From the NCBI RefSeq assembly GCF_052119585.1, contig NZ_JBGQOJ010000008.1, forward strand, positions 81,573 through 145,572: 64,000 bases of DNA. Direction: 5' to 3'. The notes under the pieces were generated by a model. It ran no database searches. It had not been told where the DNA came from and saw nothing but the letters and a program-made list of their open reading frames with translations. How positions within the stretch are numbered: the first letter of the stretch is position 1; each line of letters begins with the position of its first letter. Made by a program: the position numbers and the translations under genes. Source of the stretch: JBGQOJ01 sp052119585 (GTDB taxonomy: Bacteria > Pseudomonadota > Alphaproteobacteria > Rhodobacterales > Rhodobacteraceae). Shown one piece after another: positions 18,786 through 27,153 of this stretch.

Positions 18786-19626
18786 TGCGGGCATCTCCTG
18801 AGGGTGCGGTGGCCAGATAGGCGCGGCGCAACAGCACCTGTGCCAGATGCAGTCTGACGGCGGCGCTGGCGTGCATATCGCCGGGGGGGTCCAGATCGTC
18901 GGTCAATGCAGCGCAGGCCGCATCCACATCCTTGCCTTCGGTCAGGGCGCGCATGGCCGCGTGCGCCAGAACGGCGGTGGACCCGACGCCGAAATAGGCG
19001 ATGCGCACCGCGCGCCCCTGACGGGTCAGCACAATTCCGACGATTGCGTAATCCCCCGACCGCCGCGCCAGTTCCAGCGTGACCTGACGCGCGTCGGGGT
19101 GGGCTACGGGCATCTCGACGGCGGTGATCATCTCGTCCTCGGCCAGATCGGTGGTGAACAGATCGACAAAGAAATCCCCGGCCCTGACGCGCCGCTCGCC
19201 GCTTGGGCCCTGAACGACAATCGTGGCATCCAGCGCCAACATGCAGGCGGGCAATTCCGCCGCCGGATCGCAATAGGCAAGCGACCCGCCGATCGTGCCG
19301 CGGGTGCGGATTGCGGCATGGGCGATCAGGGGCGCGGCCTGCGACAGGGCAGGGGCGTGGCGTTTCACAAGGCCGGATGTTGCAAGGTCACGGTGACGCG
19401 TCAGCGCCCCGATCCGAAGCACCGCATTGTGTTCGGATATGCCTGTCAGCTCTGACAGGCCGTTGATGTCGATCAGGGATGTCTCGCCGGCAAGACGCAG
19501 GTTCATCGAGGCGACAAGGCTTTGCCCCCCCGCCAAAAGCCGCGCCTCGCCCTTTGCGCCTGCAAGCAATGAAATCGCATGCGAAAGGTCGGTCGCCCGA
19601 ATATATCCGGCTGCTTCGGCTTTCAT
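18778..19626 (-). CDS. FAD-binding medium subunit of the CoxL-family hydroxylase
   Basis: The 282-residue subunit passes electrons from the iron-sulfur clusters to its acceptor. FAD pyrophosphate motifs are AGGQSLVASMNLRL (about residue 32) and TRGTIGGSLAYCDPAAELP (about 109). GGGAGGAG lies upstream of the ATG. It is the first gene of the operon that continues with the 2Fe-2S and molybdopterin subunits and the TRAP transporter. Confidence 0.9.
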   Translation of the reverse strand: MKAEAAGYIRATDLSHAISLLAGAKGEARLLAGGQSLVASMNLRLAGETSLIDINGLSELTGISEHNAVLRIGALTRHRDLATSGLVKRHAPALSQAAPLIAHAAIRTRGTIGGSLAYCDPAAELPACMLALDATIVVQGPSGERRVRAGDFFVDLFTTDLAEDEMITAVEMPVAHPDARQVTLELARRSGDYAIVGIVLTRQGRAVRIAYFGVGSTAVLAHAAMRALTEGKDVDAACAALTDDLDPPGDMHASAAVRLHLAQVLLRRAYLATAPSGDARND

Positions 19627-19733
19627 GGCGCACTCCTCCCAGACCGTCTATGACGGGCGCACTTTCTTATTGAGCAAATGATCTATTGTCGGATTCGAAA
19701 AAGCAAGGCCAATCTCGATCCGGTGACGGGGGC

Positions 19734-19753
19734 CAAGAAAAAAGGTTTTCTTG
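19734..19753. promoter_or_regulatory. putative TetR operator in the cox/TetR divergent region
   Basis: CAAGAAAA (19734-19741) and TTTTCTTG (19746-19753) form an 8-bp inverted repeat with a 4-nt centre, 28 nt before the TetR start and about 107 nt upstream of the FAD-subunit gene. Its size and place suit a TetR dimer site controlling both directions. Confidence 0.5.
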
Positions 19754-19780
19754 ACCCGCAGATTCCGGCACATAAGAACG

Positions 19781-20407
19781 ATGAACCAGCAAGAGACGAT
19801 CCCCAGTGACCGAAAGCGCCTGTCGCCCGACGAGCGGCGCGCAATGATCGTGTCGGGTGCAACCGCGTATTTTTCAGAGGTCGGGCTGGAGGGGAACACG
19901 CGCGAGTTATCCAAGCGGCTTGGCGTGACACAATCGCTTATTTTCAACTACTTCAATACAAAAACCGACCTGATCGAGGCGGTGTATCACAGCGTTTATC
20001 TGGACCGGATCTCGCCCGATTGGGCCGCACTGATCACGGACCGGAACCGCAGTATCCATGACCGGATCGTGACGTTCTACCGCGAATATTCGGGCGCGAT
20101 TTTCAGTTATGAATGGATGCGGATTTTCATGTTTTCCGGGCTGGCGGGGGCCGAATTGAACCGCCGCTATCTGGAACATGTCAGCACATTGTTGCTGGAA
20201 CCCCTGCTGGAAGAGATCCGGTTCGAGGCGAAATCAGCGCGTCAACCGGTGATGGAGGACATCTGGAACCTGCACGGGGGGATCGTCTACATCGGGATTC
20301 GCCGGTTTGTGTACCAGATGCCCTATACCGGCGAGACGGATCAGACCATCCGCACGTCGGTCGACAGATTCTTGCAATACTACGGGATAGACGCCGCGCC
20401 GGTCTGA
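19781..20407 (+). CDS. TetR/AcrR-family regulator
   Basis: The 208-residue protein has an N-terminal helix-turn-helix (about residues 20-65, with TRELSKRLGVTQSLIFNYF) and a C-terminal ligand-binding helical domain. It is divergent from the hydroxylase/TRAP operon across 154 bp that contains a perfect inverted repeat, so it probably controls that operon in response to the substrate. An in-frame TTG at 19751 is less likely than the ATG at 19781. Confidence 0.85.
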   Translation: MNQQETIPSDRKRLSPDERRAMIVSGATAYFSEVGLEGNTRELSKRLGVTQSLIFNYFNTKTDLIEAVYHSVYLDRISPDWAALITDRNRSIHDRIVTFYREYSGAIFSYEWMRIFMFSGLAGAELNRRYLEHVSTLLLEPLLEEIRFEAKSARQPVMEDIWNLHGGIVYIGIRRFVYQMPYTGETDQTIRTSVDRFLQYYGIDAAPV

Positions 20408-20419
20408 CAAAAGGAGGGC

Positions 20420-20989
20420 CTATTGGATCCCTTTGAACAGCCTGTACCAGCGAAATGCCATCATCAACGCCAGCATTGTCCCGAACATTCCGGCAATGTC
20501 GCCGACGAAAAAGGCCGCTGTCATCATTAATGGGGTGTCATAAACGTAGTTCTGCCCGATCGAATTCAGAACGGATGCAAAGCAACCCGCAAATGCGACA
20601 TCTGTCCAATTGGCTTTTTTGATATCATTCGGGCGAAAGTCCCAGCCGATCCTGCTCAGGAACCAAAAACTGAAGACTGCGCATGTTACGCCAAACGAGG
20701 CGGCCACAATGTTCGGGACCGTGAACGCCGCACTGCCGTAGTAATTGTAATGCGTTAAATATGTTGCCGGTATCAACAGCGGGATAGATCGCCAACCCAG
20801 CAGCCACGCCGACAGAACCCTTACGCCATGCGGTAAAAACAGAAGGCTTGCCGCGCTGGTGGCTTCTGGTCCGAATCTGACCTCGACAAAGGGGGTTAGC
20901 GATATTGTCACCATGTAGGCGACGACATAACACGCCGACACAGCGATGAACTGAATCGCCAATTCGCCGCTGGGTTGATTTGTTCTCAT
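20420..20989 (-). CDS. small integral membrane protein, MASE1-like
   Basis: The 189-residue protein has about six hydrophobic segments and no attached output domain. The segment LFLPHGVRVLSAWLLGW recalls the start of MASE1 sensory domains, but the likeness is only partial. It lies 38 nt downstream of a small winged-helix-like gene on the same strand, which may be its partner. No specific function can be assigned. Confidence 0.6.
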   Translation of the reverse strand: MRTNQPSGELAIQFIAVSACYVVAYMVTISLTPFVEVRFGPEATSAASLLFLPHGVRVLSAWLLGWRSIPLLIPATYLTHYNYYGSAAFTVPNIVAASFGVTCAVFSFWFLSRIGWDFRPNDIKKANWTDVAFAGCFASVLNSIGQNYVYDTPLMMTAAFFVGDIAGMFGTMLALMMAFRWYRLFKGIQ

Positions 20990-21027
20990 TATCTACGCGT
21001 AGCGCAATTTGCCAGATGGGCAAGTAA

Positions 21028-21354
21028 TCACTTCGATTGTCTGTTGCCTGACTTACCCGGAGACTCGTTCACGATGAAGTTTTTCGCCTTGCTTCCATTG
21101 GGGCGGCTTAGGAACTTCATGTCCACCAGGGCCTTCAGGCAGCGGTGAAATGTCGCCACCGGCATTTGGGAAAGGCCGGGGTGGCTTTTCATCGCGGTGC
21201 TTGTGACCACGCCGTCGGCATTCGAGCCCATCCATGCGGCAAAATACAGATCTCTCTGGGATGGTGTCAGATCTGACAGACCAAGATCTTGTTCCATTTG
21301 TTCAAGCAAGTCACGCAGCACCTGGATGCGTGTAATGTTGTCAAAACTTTTCAC
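21028..21354 (-). CDS. small winged-helix-like putative regulator
   Basis: The 108-residue protein has predicted helices followed by a likely helix-turn-helix (about 48-80, around GLSQMPVATFHRCLKALVDM) and a short wing. The pattern resembles the winged-helix DNA-binding fold, but it belongs to no family I can name. It is upstream of, and co-oriented with, the MASE1-like membrane protein gene. Confidence 0.55.
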   Translation of the reverse strand: MKSFDNITRIQVLRDLLEQMEQDLGLSDLTPSQRDLYFAAWMGSNADGVVTSTAMKSHPGLSQMPVATFHRCLKALVDMKFLSRPNGSKAKNFIVNESPGKSGNRQSK

Positions 21355-21407
21355 AGGCCGTCCTCTTTCCCGCGCGCAATTTCAATTGAGAAGCCGTAAA
21401 ATTATCA

Positions 21408-21423
21408 GCGCCCAGTCGGGCGC
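21408..21423. other. 6-bp GC hairpin upstream of the winged-helix gene
   Basis: GCGCCC (21408-21413) and GGGCGC (21418-21423) pair around AGTC. It lies 54 nt before the winged-helix start, next to the transposase scar. It could be a terminator remnant or an operator. Confidence 0.3.
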
Positions 21424-21440
21424 CACAGTGAAGACCACCT

Positions 21441-21659
21441 CTATAAACTTTTTTCCGCATCCGCGCTATTTATTTGGGCTCCATACTTATTGTTCATCAA
21501 AGCCAGAACATCACTGTGGCTGCGAGGGCGACGGTTATAGCGGCGCTTGTCATATTTGACGGGTTTTGAGCGGGGCTTCCGACCTGAACGGGCGCGATGA
21601 TCGAACATATCTGGATCAGTAAAGCCAGCTAACAGTGCGACATGATATTCATGCCACAC
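21441..21659 (-). pseudogene. IS5-family transposase remnant
   Basis: The central residues SGRKPRSKPVKYDKRRYNRR match the end-of-DDE-domain region of IS5-family transposases (usually PGRK.RKKPVKYDKRRYKRR followed by NRIEIMFGRLKDW). The rest of the catalytic domain is missing and the sequence diverges right after this block. It is a decayed fragment. Confidence 0.65.
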
Positions 21660-21698
21660 TTGTCAGCGCGGAATCTCGATGATCTTCGTTCCTTCCGC

Positions 21699-22264
21699 TC
21701 AGGCGATCTCTGCCTCGCGTTCGGGTTGGTGGTAGCCATCGACCCATTTTGTGACGAGCTTGCGGATCAGGGTGGGATCATTGCCCGCAATTGCAGTGCC
21801 CAGATCGCGCAGCATCAGGGCGACTTCCAGTTCTGACTGCCGTTCCATCGAGGCCGAGGGCAGGGCGAAAAGAATGCGCCGCACGGATTTCTTTGCAATC
21901 AGGGCGGTCAGGATTTTGGGGGAGTATACGGGCAGACCGGCAATCATCAACCCGTGCAAATGGCTGTTGTCATCGACAAAGGCGACGACCTTCGCCTCGC
22001 TTGATTGCTTCAGTGCCGAGGCAAGCTGGATCCCGGCAGAGCCCGCCCCATAGATGATCACGGGGGCGCGGCCCCAAGGCTGGCCATCACCGGCAAAAGC
22101 GCCCAGGACTGATCAATCAACGGCAGCGGCACACTGGTCCCGAACCGAAGGGCGAAGGCAGCGTAGAGGCTGAGGGGTGCGAGAAGCGTATCGGCCGTCA
22201 GAAATACAGCCCGTTTTGGGGGGCGCGAGAGGGTCAACAGGACTGAAAACATAGACTTAACCAA
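21699..22264 (-). pseudogene. broken CapD/FlaA1-type nucleotide-sugar dehydratase (N-terminal part)
   Basis: Two overlapping reading frames carry consecutive parts of one ancestral protein. 22264-22058 encodes the start with its first membrane helices (RPPKRAVFLTADTLLAPLSLY, then FALRFGT). 22061-21699 encodes the CoA-binding-like Rossmann part (IIYGAGSAGIQLASAL, FVDDN, GLPVYSP, ILFALPSAS). The helices that should lie between them are missing, and so is the whole C-terminal SDR catalytic domain. After ALPSASMERQSEL the sequence switches to an unrelated tail of about 40 residues, so a rearrangement joined it to other DNA. Confidence 0.6.
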
Positions 22265-22789
22265 TCAATAGCTAAAAATGTCTGTAGTGCACCAATGATA
22301 CTTGTGGCTGTACCGGCCATATCCCCACCACTGTCAAAGTGATAATATTTTCGGCCAGATGGAGTGTCGTTTGCGACACATGCATCCTGGGGCACTGACA
22401 GTGCAGGGTTCCAAGAGGCATGTCCCGGCGCGAAATACCGCCAAGTCAGTCGCTTTCAATCAGCTCGGTCCAAATACATTGGCGGATCACACCTGCATCG
22501 CCATTGCCTGTAGATCGGCTTCAGACGCGCATCAATCTGGTCCAACAGGGTGGGGGCCTGCGCAACCTCCCTGCCAGACGGCTCTGCCAATCTGCTGTCC
22601 TCATCCGCGCGCGGTCATGATCGACCCGCTGCAAGGGTGCGGTCATCACAACTGCTGCGGACGCTGCTTTGGCGGCAGTCTTGGGTCGATCCGACGGGGA
22701 AAGCGGATCGAAAGGCGTCCGTGAAGCAAACGAACTGTCAGGCCAACTCGAATCATTTACAAAACTAGAAATGTAGTTATTTTCACGAT
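22265..22789. other. 525 bp without a recognisable gene
   Basis: The region lies between the capD-like remnant and the ArsR gene. Reading frames up to 140 codons exist but resemble no family and have no convincing ribosome site. A minus-strand stretch near 22500-22610 reads APTLLDQIDARLKPIYRQW and may be a gene fragment. The ArsR promoter and a small inverted repeat are at the right end. Confidence 0.5.
22763..22778. promoter_or_regulatory. putative ArsR operator
   Basis: AACTA (22763-22767) and TAGTT (22774-22778) form an inverted repeat with a 6-nt centre that ends 11 nt before the ArsR start. The region is AT-rich. An autoregulatory site is the simplest reading. Confidence 0.4.
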
Positions 22790-23107
22790 ATGACAACAAC
22801 CAGCCCCAACGCCCGCGCGCTTGCCGCCCTTGGCCATGATGTCCGCCTGTCAATCTTTCGCCTTCTGGTCAGAGCGGGGGATGCGGGCCTCAGGATCAGT
22901 GATATTGGCGAGCATCTGGGCCTCGCGCCCTCGACGCTCGCGCACCACCTGTCCACGCTCGTCGATGCAGGGCTTGTTCTACAGCACAAGCAAGGGCGCG
23001 AAGTATTCAACCGGGTCGATTTTCCGGCGATGCACCGGGTGCTGGGCTTCCTGACGTCGGAATGCTGTTCCGGCGTAGCGGTGCAGCCGGCGGAGGATGC
23101 CGCATGA
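22790..23107 (+). CDS. ArsR-family regulator
   Basis: The 105-residue winged-helix repressor has the ArsR recognition region LGLAPSTLAHHLSTLVDAGLV. Paired cysteines near the end (ECCSG, about residues 91-92) could bind a metalloid or metal, though the classic ELCVCDL motif is absent. It is followed by a UPF0718 permease and an MFS gene, an arrangement typical of metalloid resistance operons. Confidence 0.85.
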   Translation: MTTTSPNARALAALGHDVRLSIFRLLVRAGDAGLRISDIGEHLGLAPSTLAHHLSTLVDAGLVLQHKQGREVFNRVDFPAMHRVLGFLTSECCSGVAVQPAEDAA

Positions 23108-23162
23108 CGCCTTCGAGAGATTTTTCTTATCCTGACACAACTAAAAACCCGGAGATTTAGGT

Positions 23163-24227
23163 ATGACTGATACAGCCTCTTCCCCGGCTGGCTCTTCCCC
23201 GTCTGGACGTCGACCCACCCTGCGGCATCTTTGGCAGGACCAGCGGGTATGGATCGCCTCGGTGCTGATCCTCGCGGCGCTCGCGGTGTTCGATCCGGGG
23301 CAGGCGGGGGCAAGCGCACAATTCGCCGGGCGCGCACTTCTGACCACGGCGCCCTTTTTGATCCTGTCGATTGCAATCGCCGCATGGGCTGGCGCGACCG
23401 GGGCCGACAACCTGATCGCCCGCGCCTTCACCGGGGCACCGATCCTGATGATCGGTTTGGGCGCGATGGCGGGCGGCGTCTCGCCCTTTTGTTCCTGCGG
23501 GGTGATCCCGCTGATTGCGGCCTTGCTGGCCATGGGCGTGCCGCTGTCGGCCGTCATGGCCTTCTGGCTGGCCTCGCCGATCATGGACCCGTCGATGTTC
23601 GTATTGACCATGGGTGTGCTGGATCTTGAATTCGCGGTGGCCAAGACCATCGCGGCCATCGGGCTGGGCGTCTTCGGCGGGCTTGTCGTGCAGGCCCTGT
23701 CGCGTGGCGGCGCGTTGGCAAACCCACTGCGCGACGGTATCGGCAATGGCGGTTGCGGCGGGGCAAGGGTGCGCGCGCCCAAGCCTGTCGTCTGGCGCTT
23801 TTGGCAGGAGCGCGAGCGCCGGGCGACGTTCGGAAAGATGGCCCTTTCCACGACGCTGTTCCTTGCCAAGTGGCTGACGCTGGCGTTCATTCTTGAAAGC
23901 CTGATGCTGGCTTGGATTCCGGCGGAGACCGTGACGGCGGCACTTGGCGGCGAGGGTATCATGCCCATCGTGACCGCGACGCTGGTGGGTGTCCCGGCCT
24001 ATCTCAATGGCTATGCCGCACTGCCGTTGGTCGGGGGGCTGATCGAGCAGGGCATGGCGCCGGGCGCAGGCATGGCGTTCCTTGTCGCGGGGGGCGTCAC
24101 CTCGGTGCCGGCCGCGATGGCGGTCTGGGCGCTGGCCAAACCGCAGGTGTTTGCGCTCTATATCGGGCTGTCGCTGACAGGTGCCTTTGCCGCAGGTCTT
24201 TTGTTCCAGTTGTGGACAGTGGCATGA
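23163..24227 (+). CDS. UPF0718 (DUF318/ArsP-like) permease
   Basis: The 354-residue membrane protein has about eight hydrophobic segments. Two family hallmarks are visible: SPFCSCGVIPLIAALL in the first half and GVPAYLNGYAALPLVGGL in the second. Characterised relatives in this family include the methylarsenite exporter ArsP. With the ArsR gene just upstream, efflux of a metalloid or metal is the likely role, but the substrate is inferred. Confidence 0.82.
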   Translation: MTDTASSPAGSSPSGRRPTLRHLWQDQRVWIASVLILAALAVFDPGQAGASAQFAGRALLTTAPFLILSIAIAAWAGATGADNLIARAFTGAPILMIGLGAMAGGVSPFCSCGVIPLIAALLAMGVPLSAVMAFWLASPIMDPSMFVLTMGVLDLEFAVAKTIAAIGLGVFGGLVVQALSRGGALANPLRDGIGNGGCGGARVRAPKPVVWRFWQERERRATFGKMALSTTLFLAKWLTLAFILESLMLAWIPAETVTAALGGEGIMPIVTATLVGVPAYLNGYAALPLVGGLIEQGMAPGAGMAFLVAGGVTSVPAAMAVWALAKPQVFALYIGLSLTGAFAAGLLFQLWTVA

Positions 24228-24264
24228 GGCGATCCGGCGGGCCGCACTTTTCCGCGATATCTTC

Positions 24265-25437
24265 ATGATCCCAAAGCGTTCGCCAGGAATTTCACCGGCG
24301 CGGCGCGGCGTGATCGTCGCCGCCCTTGGCAGCTCCCTCACGGTGAGTTGGGCCTCGAGCTATTACATCCCCGCCGTTCTGGCTGTGCCGATGGCGGAAA
24401 GTTTCGGTCTGCCCCCGGTTTGGGTCTTTGGGGCGTTTTCCATGGCGATGGTGGTTTCGGCGCTGGTCGGCCCGTGGGCCGGGGCGCGGATCGACGGATT
24501 TGGTGGCCGGGGTGTGCTGATGCTGTCCAATCTCGTCTTTGCGACCGGCCTTACGCTGCTGGCCACGGCGCCGTCGCCGCTGATGCTGTTCGCAGGCTGG
24601 GCGGTTATCGGCCTCGGGATGGGGATCGGTCTCTACGAGGCGGGGTTTGCCACTCTGACGGGGATCTACGGAAAGGACGCGCGGGGACCGATCACCGGCA
24701 TCACGCTGATCGCCGGGTTTGCGAGCACCGTCGGCTGGCCCCTGTCCGGGCTGATGCTGGCGACCTGGGGTTGGCGCGAAGCCTGCCTTGGCTGGGCGCT
24801 GATCCATCTGTGCCTCGCCCTGCCGCTGAACGCATGCCTGCCAAAAGGCACCGAGGCGATAGCCCCCGCTGCCACCCCGCCCGAGGCTGGCCCCCCGCCG
24901 TCGCGTCTGGCGCTTGCGCTGCTGGCCTTTGTCTTTGCCGCGACCTGGTTCAACTCTACCGCCATGGCCGCCCATCTGCCGGGTCTGTTGCAGGAGGCCG
25001 GTGCCAGCGCCGCCGTGGCCATTGCCGCCGGCGCCCTGATCGGGCCGGCACAAGTGGCCGCGCGGGTGCTGGAATTCGGTCTTCTGCGCCGGTTCCACCC
25101 GCTGGCGTCGACCCGGCTTGCGGCTGCGGCCCATCCGGTCGCCGCTGTGGCTTTGGTGACGTTCGGCGGTCCTGCCGCCTACGTTTTTGCGGTCTTGCAT
25201 GGGGCGGGCAACGGTATCCTGACCATCGCCAAAGGAACGCTGCCACTTGCCCTGTTCGGGGCGGCGGGCTACGGGCAGCGCCTTGGCTGGCTAAATGCCC
25301 CGGCCCGCATCGTGCAGGCGGCGGCACCGTTGATCTTTGGCGCCGCCCTGACGGCGTGGGGCGTGTCCGCAGTCTGGTTGACGGCCGGGGTTGGGTTGGC
25401 GGCCATGGGCGCGCTTTTCATCCTACGGCGGTCGTGA
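24265..25437 (+). CDS. MFS transporter
   Basis: The 390-residue protein has 12 predicted membrane helices and an MFS-type loop 2-3 (GPWAGARIDGFGGRGVLM). Start at ATG 24265 removes a hydrophilic non-homologous stretch. It follows the UPF0718 permease by 37 nt and probably belongs to the same ArsR-controlled operon. Substrate unknown. Confidence 0.8.
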   Translation: MIPKRSPGISPARRGVIVAALGSSLTVSWASSYYIPAVLAVPMAESFGLPPVWVFGAFSMAMVVSALVGPWAGARIDGFGGRGVLMLSNLVFATGLTLLATAPSPLMLFAGWAVIGLGMGIGLYEAGFATLTGIYGKDARGPITGITLIAGFASTVGWPLSGLMLATWGWREACLGWALIHLCLALPLNACLPKGTEAIAPAATPPEAGPPPSRLALALLAFVFAATWFNSTAMAAHLPGLLQEAGASAAVAIAAGALIGPAQVAARVLEFGLLRRFHPLASTRLAAAAHPVAAVALVTFGGPAAYVFAVLHGAGNGILTIAKGTLPLALFGAAGYGQRLGWLNAPARIVQAAAPLIFGAALTAWGVSAVWLTAGVGLAAMGALFILRRS

Positions 25438-25569
25438 CGGTTCAGATTTTCACGCACACTTGACTGGACATTGCAGGCATGTTCCCGTCCGATTGGAACA
25501 TTAGATCTGTTGCGCAAGCCACAGACAGATAGATAGAAGAATAAATAGATCGCCGAAGGACCATTGCCG

Positions 25570-26217
25570 ATGTTGACCCGCCGCCATTTCATCCAGACGG
25601 CAACCGCGTTGTTTCCGGCATCAATAGGTGGTGCGGCCTTTGCTGGCCGCGATCAATGGAGCGCGTGGGACGCGCAGGTGACGCCGCCGGACTATGATCT
25701 CGCCACGACGAACCCATGGGGCCTGCATTCGCGTTTTCTGCCTGTTCGTGTCGAGGCGCGGGCCGGGCTTGCACCTGGCGATATTCATGTGGATGCTGTT
25801 GCCCGCTATCTCTACCATATCGAGGAGGGCGGCACAGCCATGCGTTACGGAGTGGCCGTCGCGCGGGGCGGGTTGTACGAGCCGGGAACCTACACGATCC
25901 GCCGCAAGGTGAAATGGCCAAGCTGGACGCCGACGCCGGCCATGATCCGGCGAGACCCGGAAATGTATGAGCAATGGGCCGACGGTATGGATCCGGGACC
26001 GGGAAATGCACTTGGGTCGCGCGCCCTTTATCTGTATGTGGGCAACCGCGATACCTATTTGCGGATCCACGGCACGCCTTACCCGCAATCCATCGGCGGT
26101 CGCGCCAGTTCTGGTTGCGTGCGAATGGCGATGCCGCATATCAATGATCTGTATGATCGGGTGGAAACCGGCGTAACCGCGTTTCTATATCCGGCCGAAG
26201 ATGCCATCACCGCTTAA
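25570..26217 (+). CDS. L,D-transpeptidase (YkuD family)
   Basis: The 215-residue periplasmic enzyme has the YkuD catalytic motif HGTPYPQSIGGRASSGCVRM (about residues 166-185), with the nucleophilic cysteine in SSGC. Its N-terminus, TRRHFIQTATALF, with a twin-arginine pair and an AFA cleavage site, looks like a Tat-type signal. Family members form 3-3 cross-links in peptidoglycan or attach proteins to it. GAAGGA lies upstream of ATG 25570; a TTG at 25564 is an alternative. Confidence 0.88.
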   Translation: MLTRRHFIQTATALFPASIGGAAFAGRDQWSAWDAQVTPPDYDLATTNPWGLHSRFLPVRVEARAGLAPGDIHVDAVARYLYHIEEGGTAMRYGVAVARGGLYEPGTYTIRRKVKWPSWTPTPAMIRRDPEMYEQWADGMDPGPGNALGSRALYLYVGNRDTYLRIHGTPYPQSIGGRASSGCVRMAMPHINDLYDRVETGVTAFLYPAEDAITA

Positions 26218-26370
26218 AGCTGAGGGGTGGAGCGGCCCCAATTGCCATCGCATGACAGACCTGCGGGCGGAACGGTATTCCAGCGCAATAGGGAACGCCC
26301 GAGGCGGAAACGCCGGGTGCGATCCTGTCCCATTGGTGACAGTTTGCTTGCCGCCGTGCTATGAAGTCCT

Positions 26371-26679
26371 TTAGCCGGACGTCTGCGCCGCGACCGCCGC
26401 TGCGGTGCAGATCGGATTGCCGCCCAGTGTGCGCAGCGGCAGCATCGTCGTCTCGACCGGCCCGATGTGTTGGTACCAATAGCATCCGTCTTCGGGCATC
26501 AGGCGCACGGTCTTGATGTCCTGATAGGGCGCCGCAAGCGCCACCACCTGTTCCGGCAATTCCTTGATGAAACCCGGTGGTTGGTCGGCGGCACGGTCAC
26601 TTGAGACGGTGCAGGCCCCGAGTGCGAGGAGGGTGGCCAGGGCGACGATTACCGTCCGGCAAGACGCCGACGCTCGCAT
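26371..26679 (-). CDS. small lipoprotein of unknown function
   Basis: The 102-residue product starts at MRASAS, with a hydrophobic signal and a lipobox LGAC (cysteine about residue 23), so it is a predicted lipoprotein. The mature part contains PEDGCYWYQHIGPVETTMLP, a cysteine/tryptophan-rich pattern that recurs in uncharacterised small proteins of this bacterial group. The longer reading frame (to 26880) has no signal at its start and is rejected. Confidence 0.65.
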   Translation of the reverse strand: MRASASCRTVIVALATLLALGACTVSSDRAADQPPGFIKELPEQVVALAAPYQDIKTVRLMPEDGCYWYQHIGPVETTMLPLRTLGGNPICTAAAVAAQTSG

Positions 26680-27153
26680 CCCATATGATTTTGTACGATA
26701 TAGCACGGTCAGTTTCCCGAATAGCTTGCGAAGACCTTGATCTGCGTTGCCTTGGTGAATGTGTGCGCGGCGGGTCAAGGTCTTGGACCCGTTAGCAATT
26801 TCGACAGTACGGCCATAGGCGAATAAGTCAACATCAGCCAGACTGGGCGGAGGCATCGAAGCGCCGGTCCCAGAGGGCAAAAGTCAGGTCATCCACGCCA
26901 TAATTGCATGGAAAAGCGCGCTGGTCGTCCTTGCCGGCTGTCACATGAATCGCCCCGGTGAAACCCTTGTGCACCTGCAACGCGGTTGGCCCATCACCAA
27001 CACCACGGATGCGGCGTAAACTGTCTGCCCTACATTTCGAAGTTCTCTCATTGTCCATTCGTCGCGCGATCGCGGTATTCGCCCTTACGTCGCCGTGCAG
27101 CTATGCCGCGTCAGTCCCGCAACAACTTCTGGCGTTCTTTGAATTCTGGGGCA
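26680..27153. other. 474 bp without a recognisable gene
   Basis: The stretch lies between the lipoprotein start and the hipA stop. A 74-codon frame (26834-27058, minus) contains HKGFTGAIHVTAGKDD but resembles nothing I know and has no clear ribosome site. I see no RNA gene. Confidence 0.4.

Noticed and set aside
15889..19626. Carbon monoxide dehydrogenase annotation for the cox-like operon
   Set aside because: The active-site loop lacks the form I AYRCSFR and form II AYRGAGR residues, and coxD/E/F/G accessory genes are absent.
26834..27058. 74-codon minus-strand ORF as a gene
   Set aside because: No family likeness, no ribosome site, and located in a region without other coding signs; kept only as a note.
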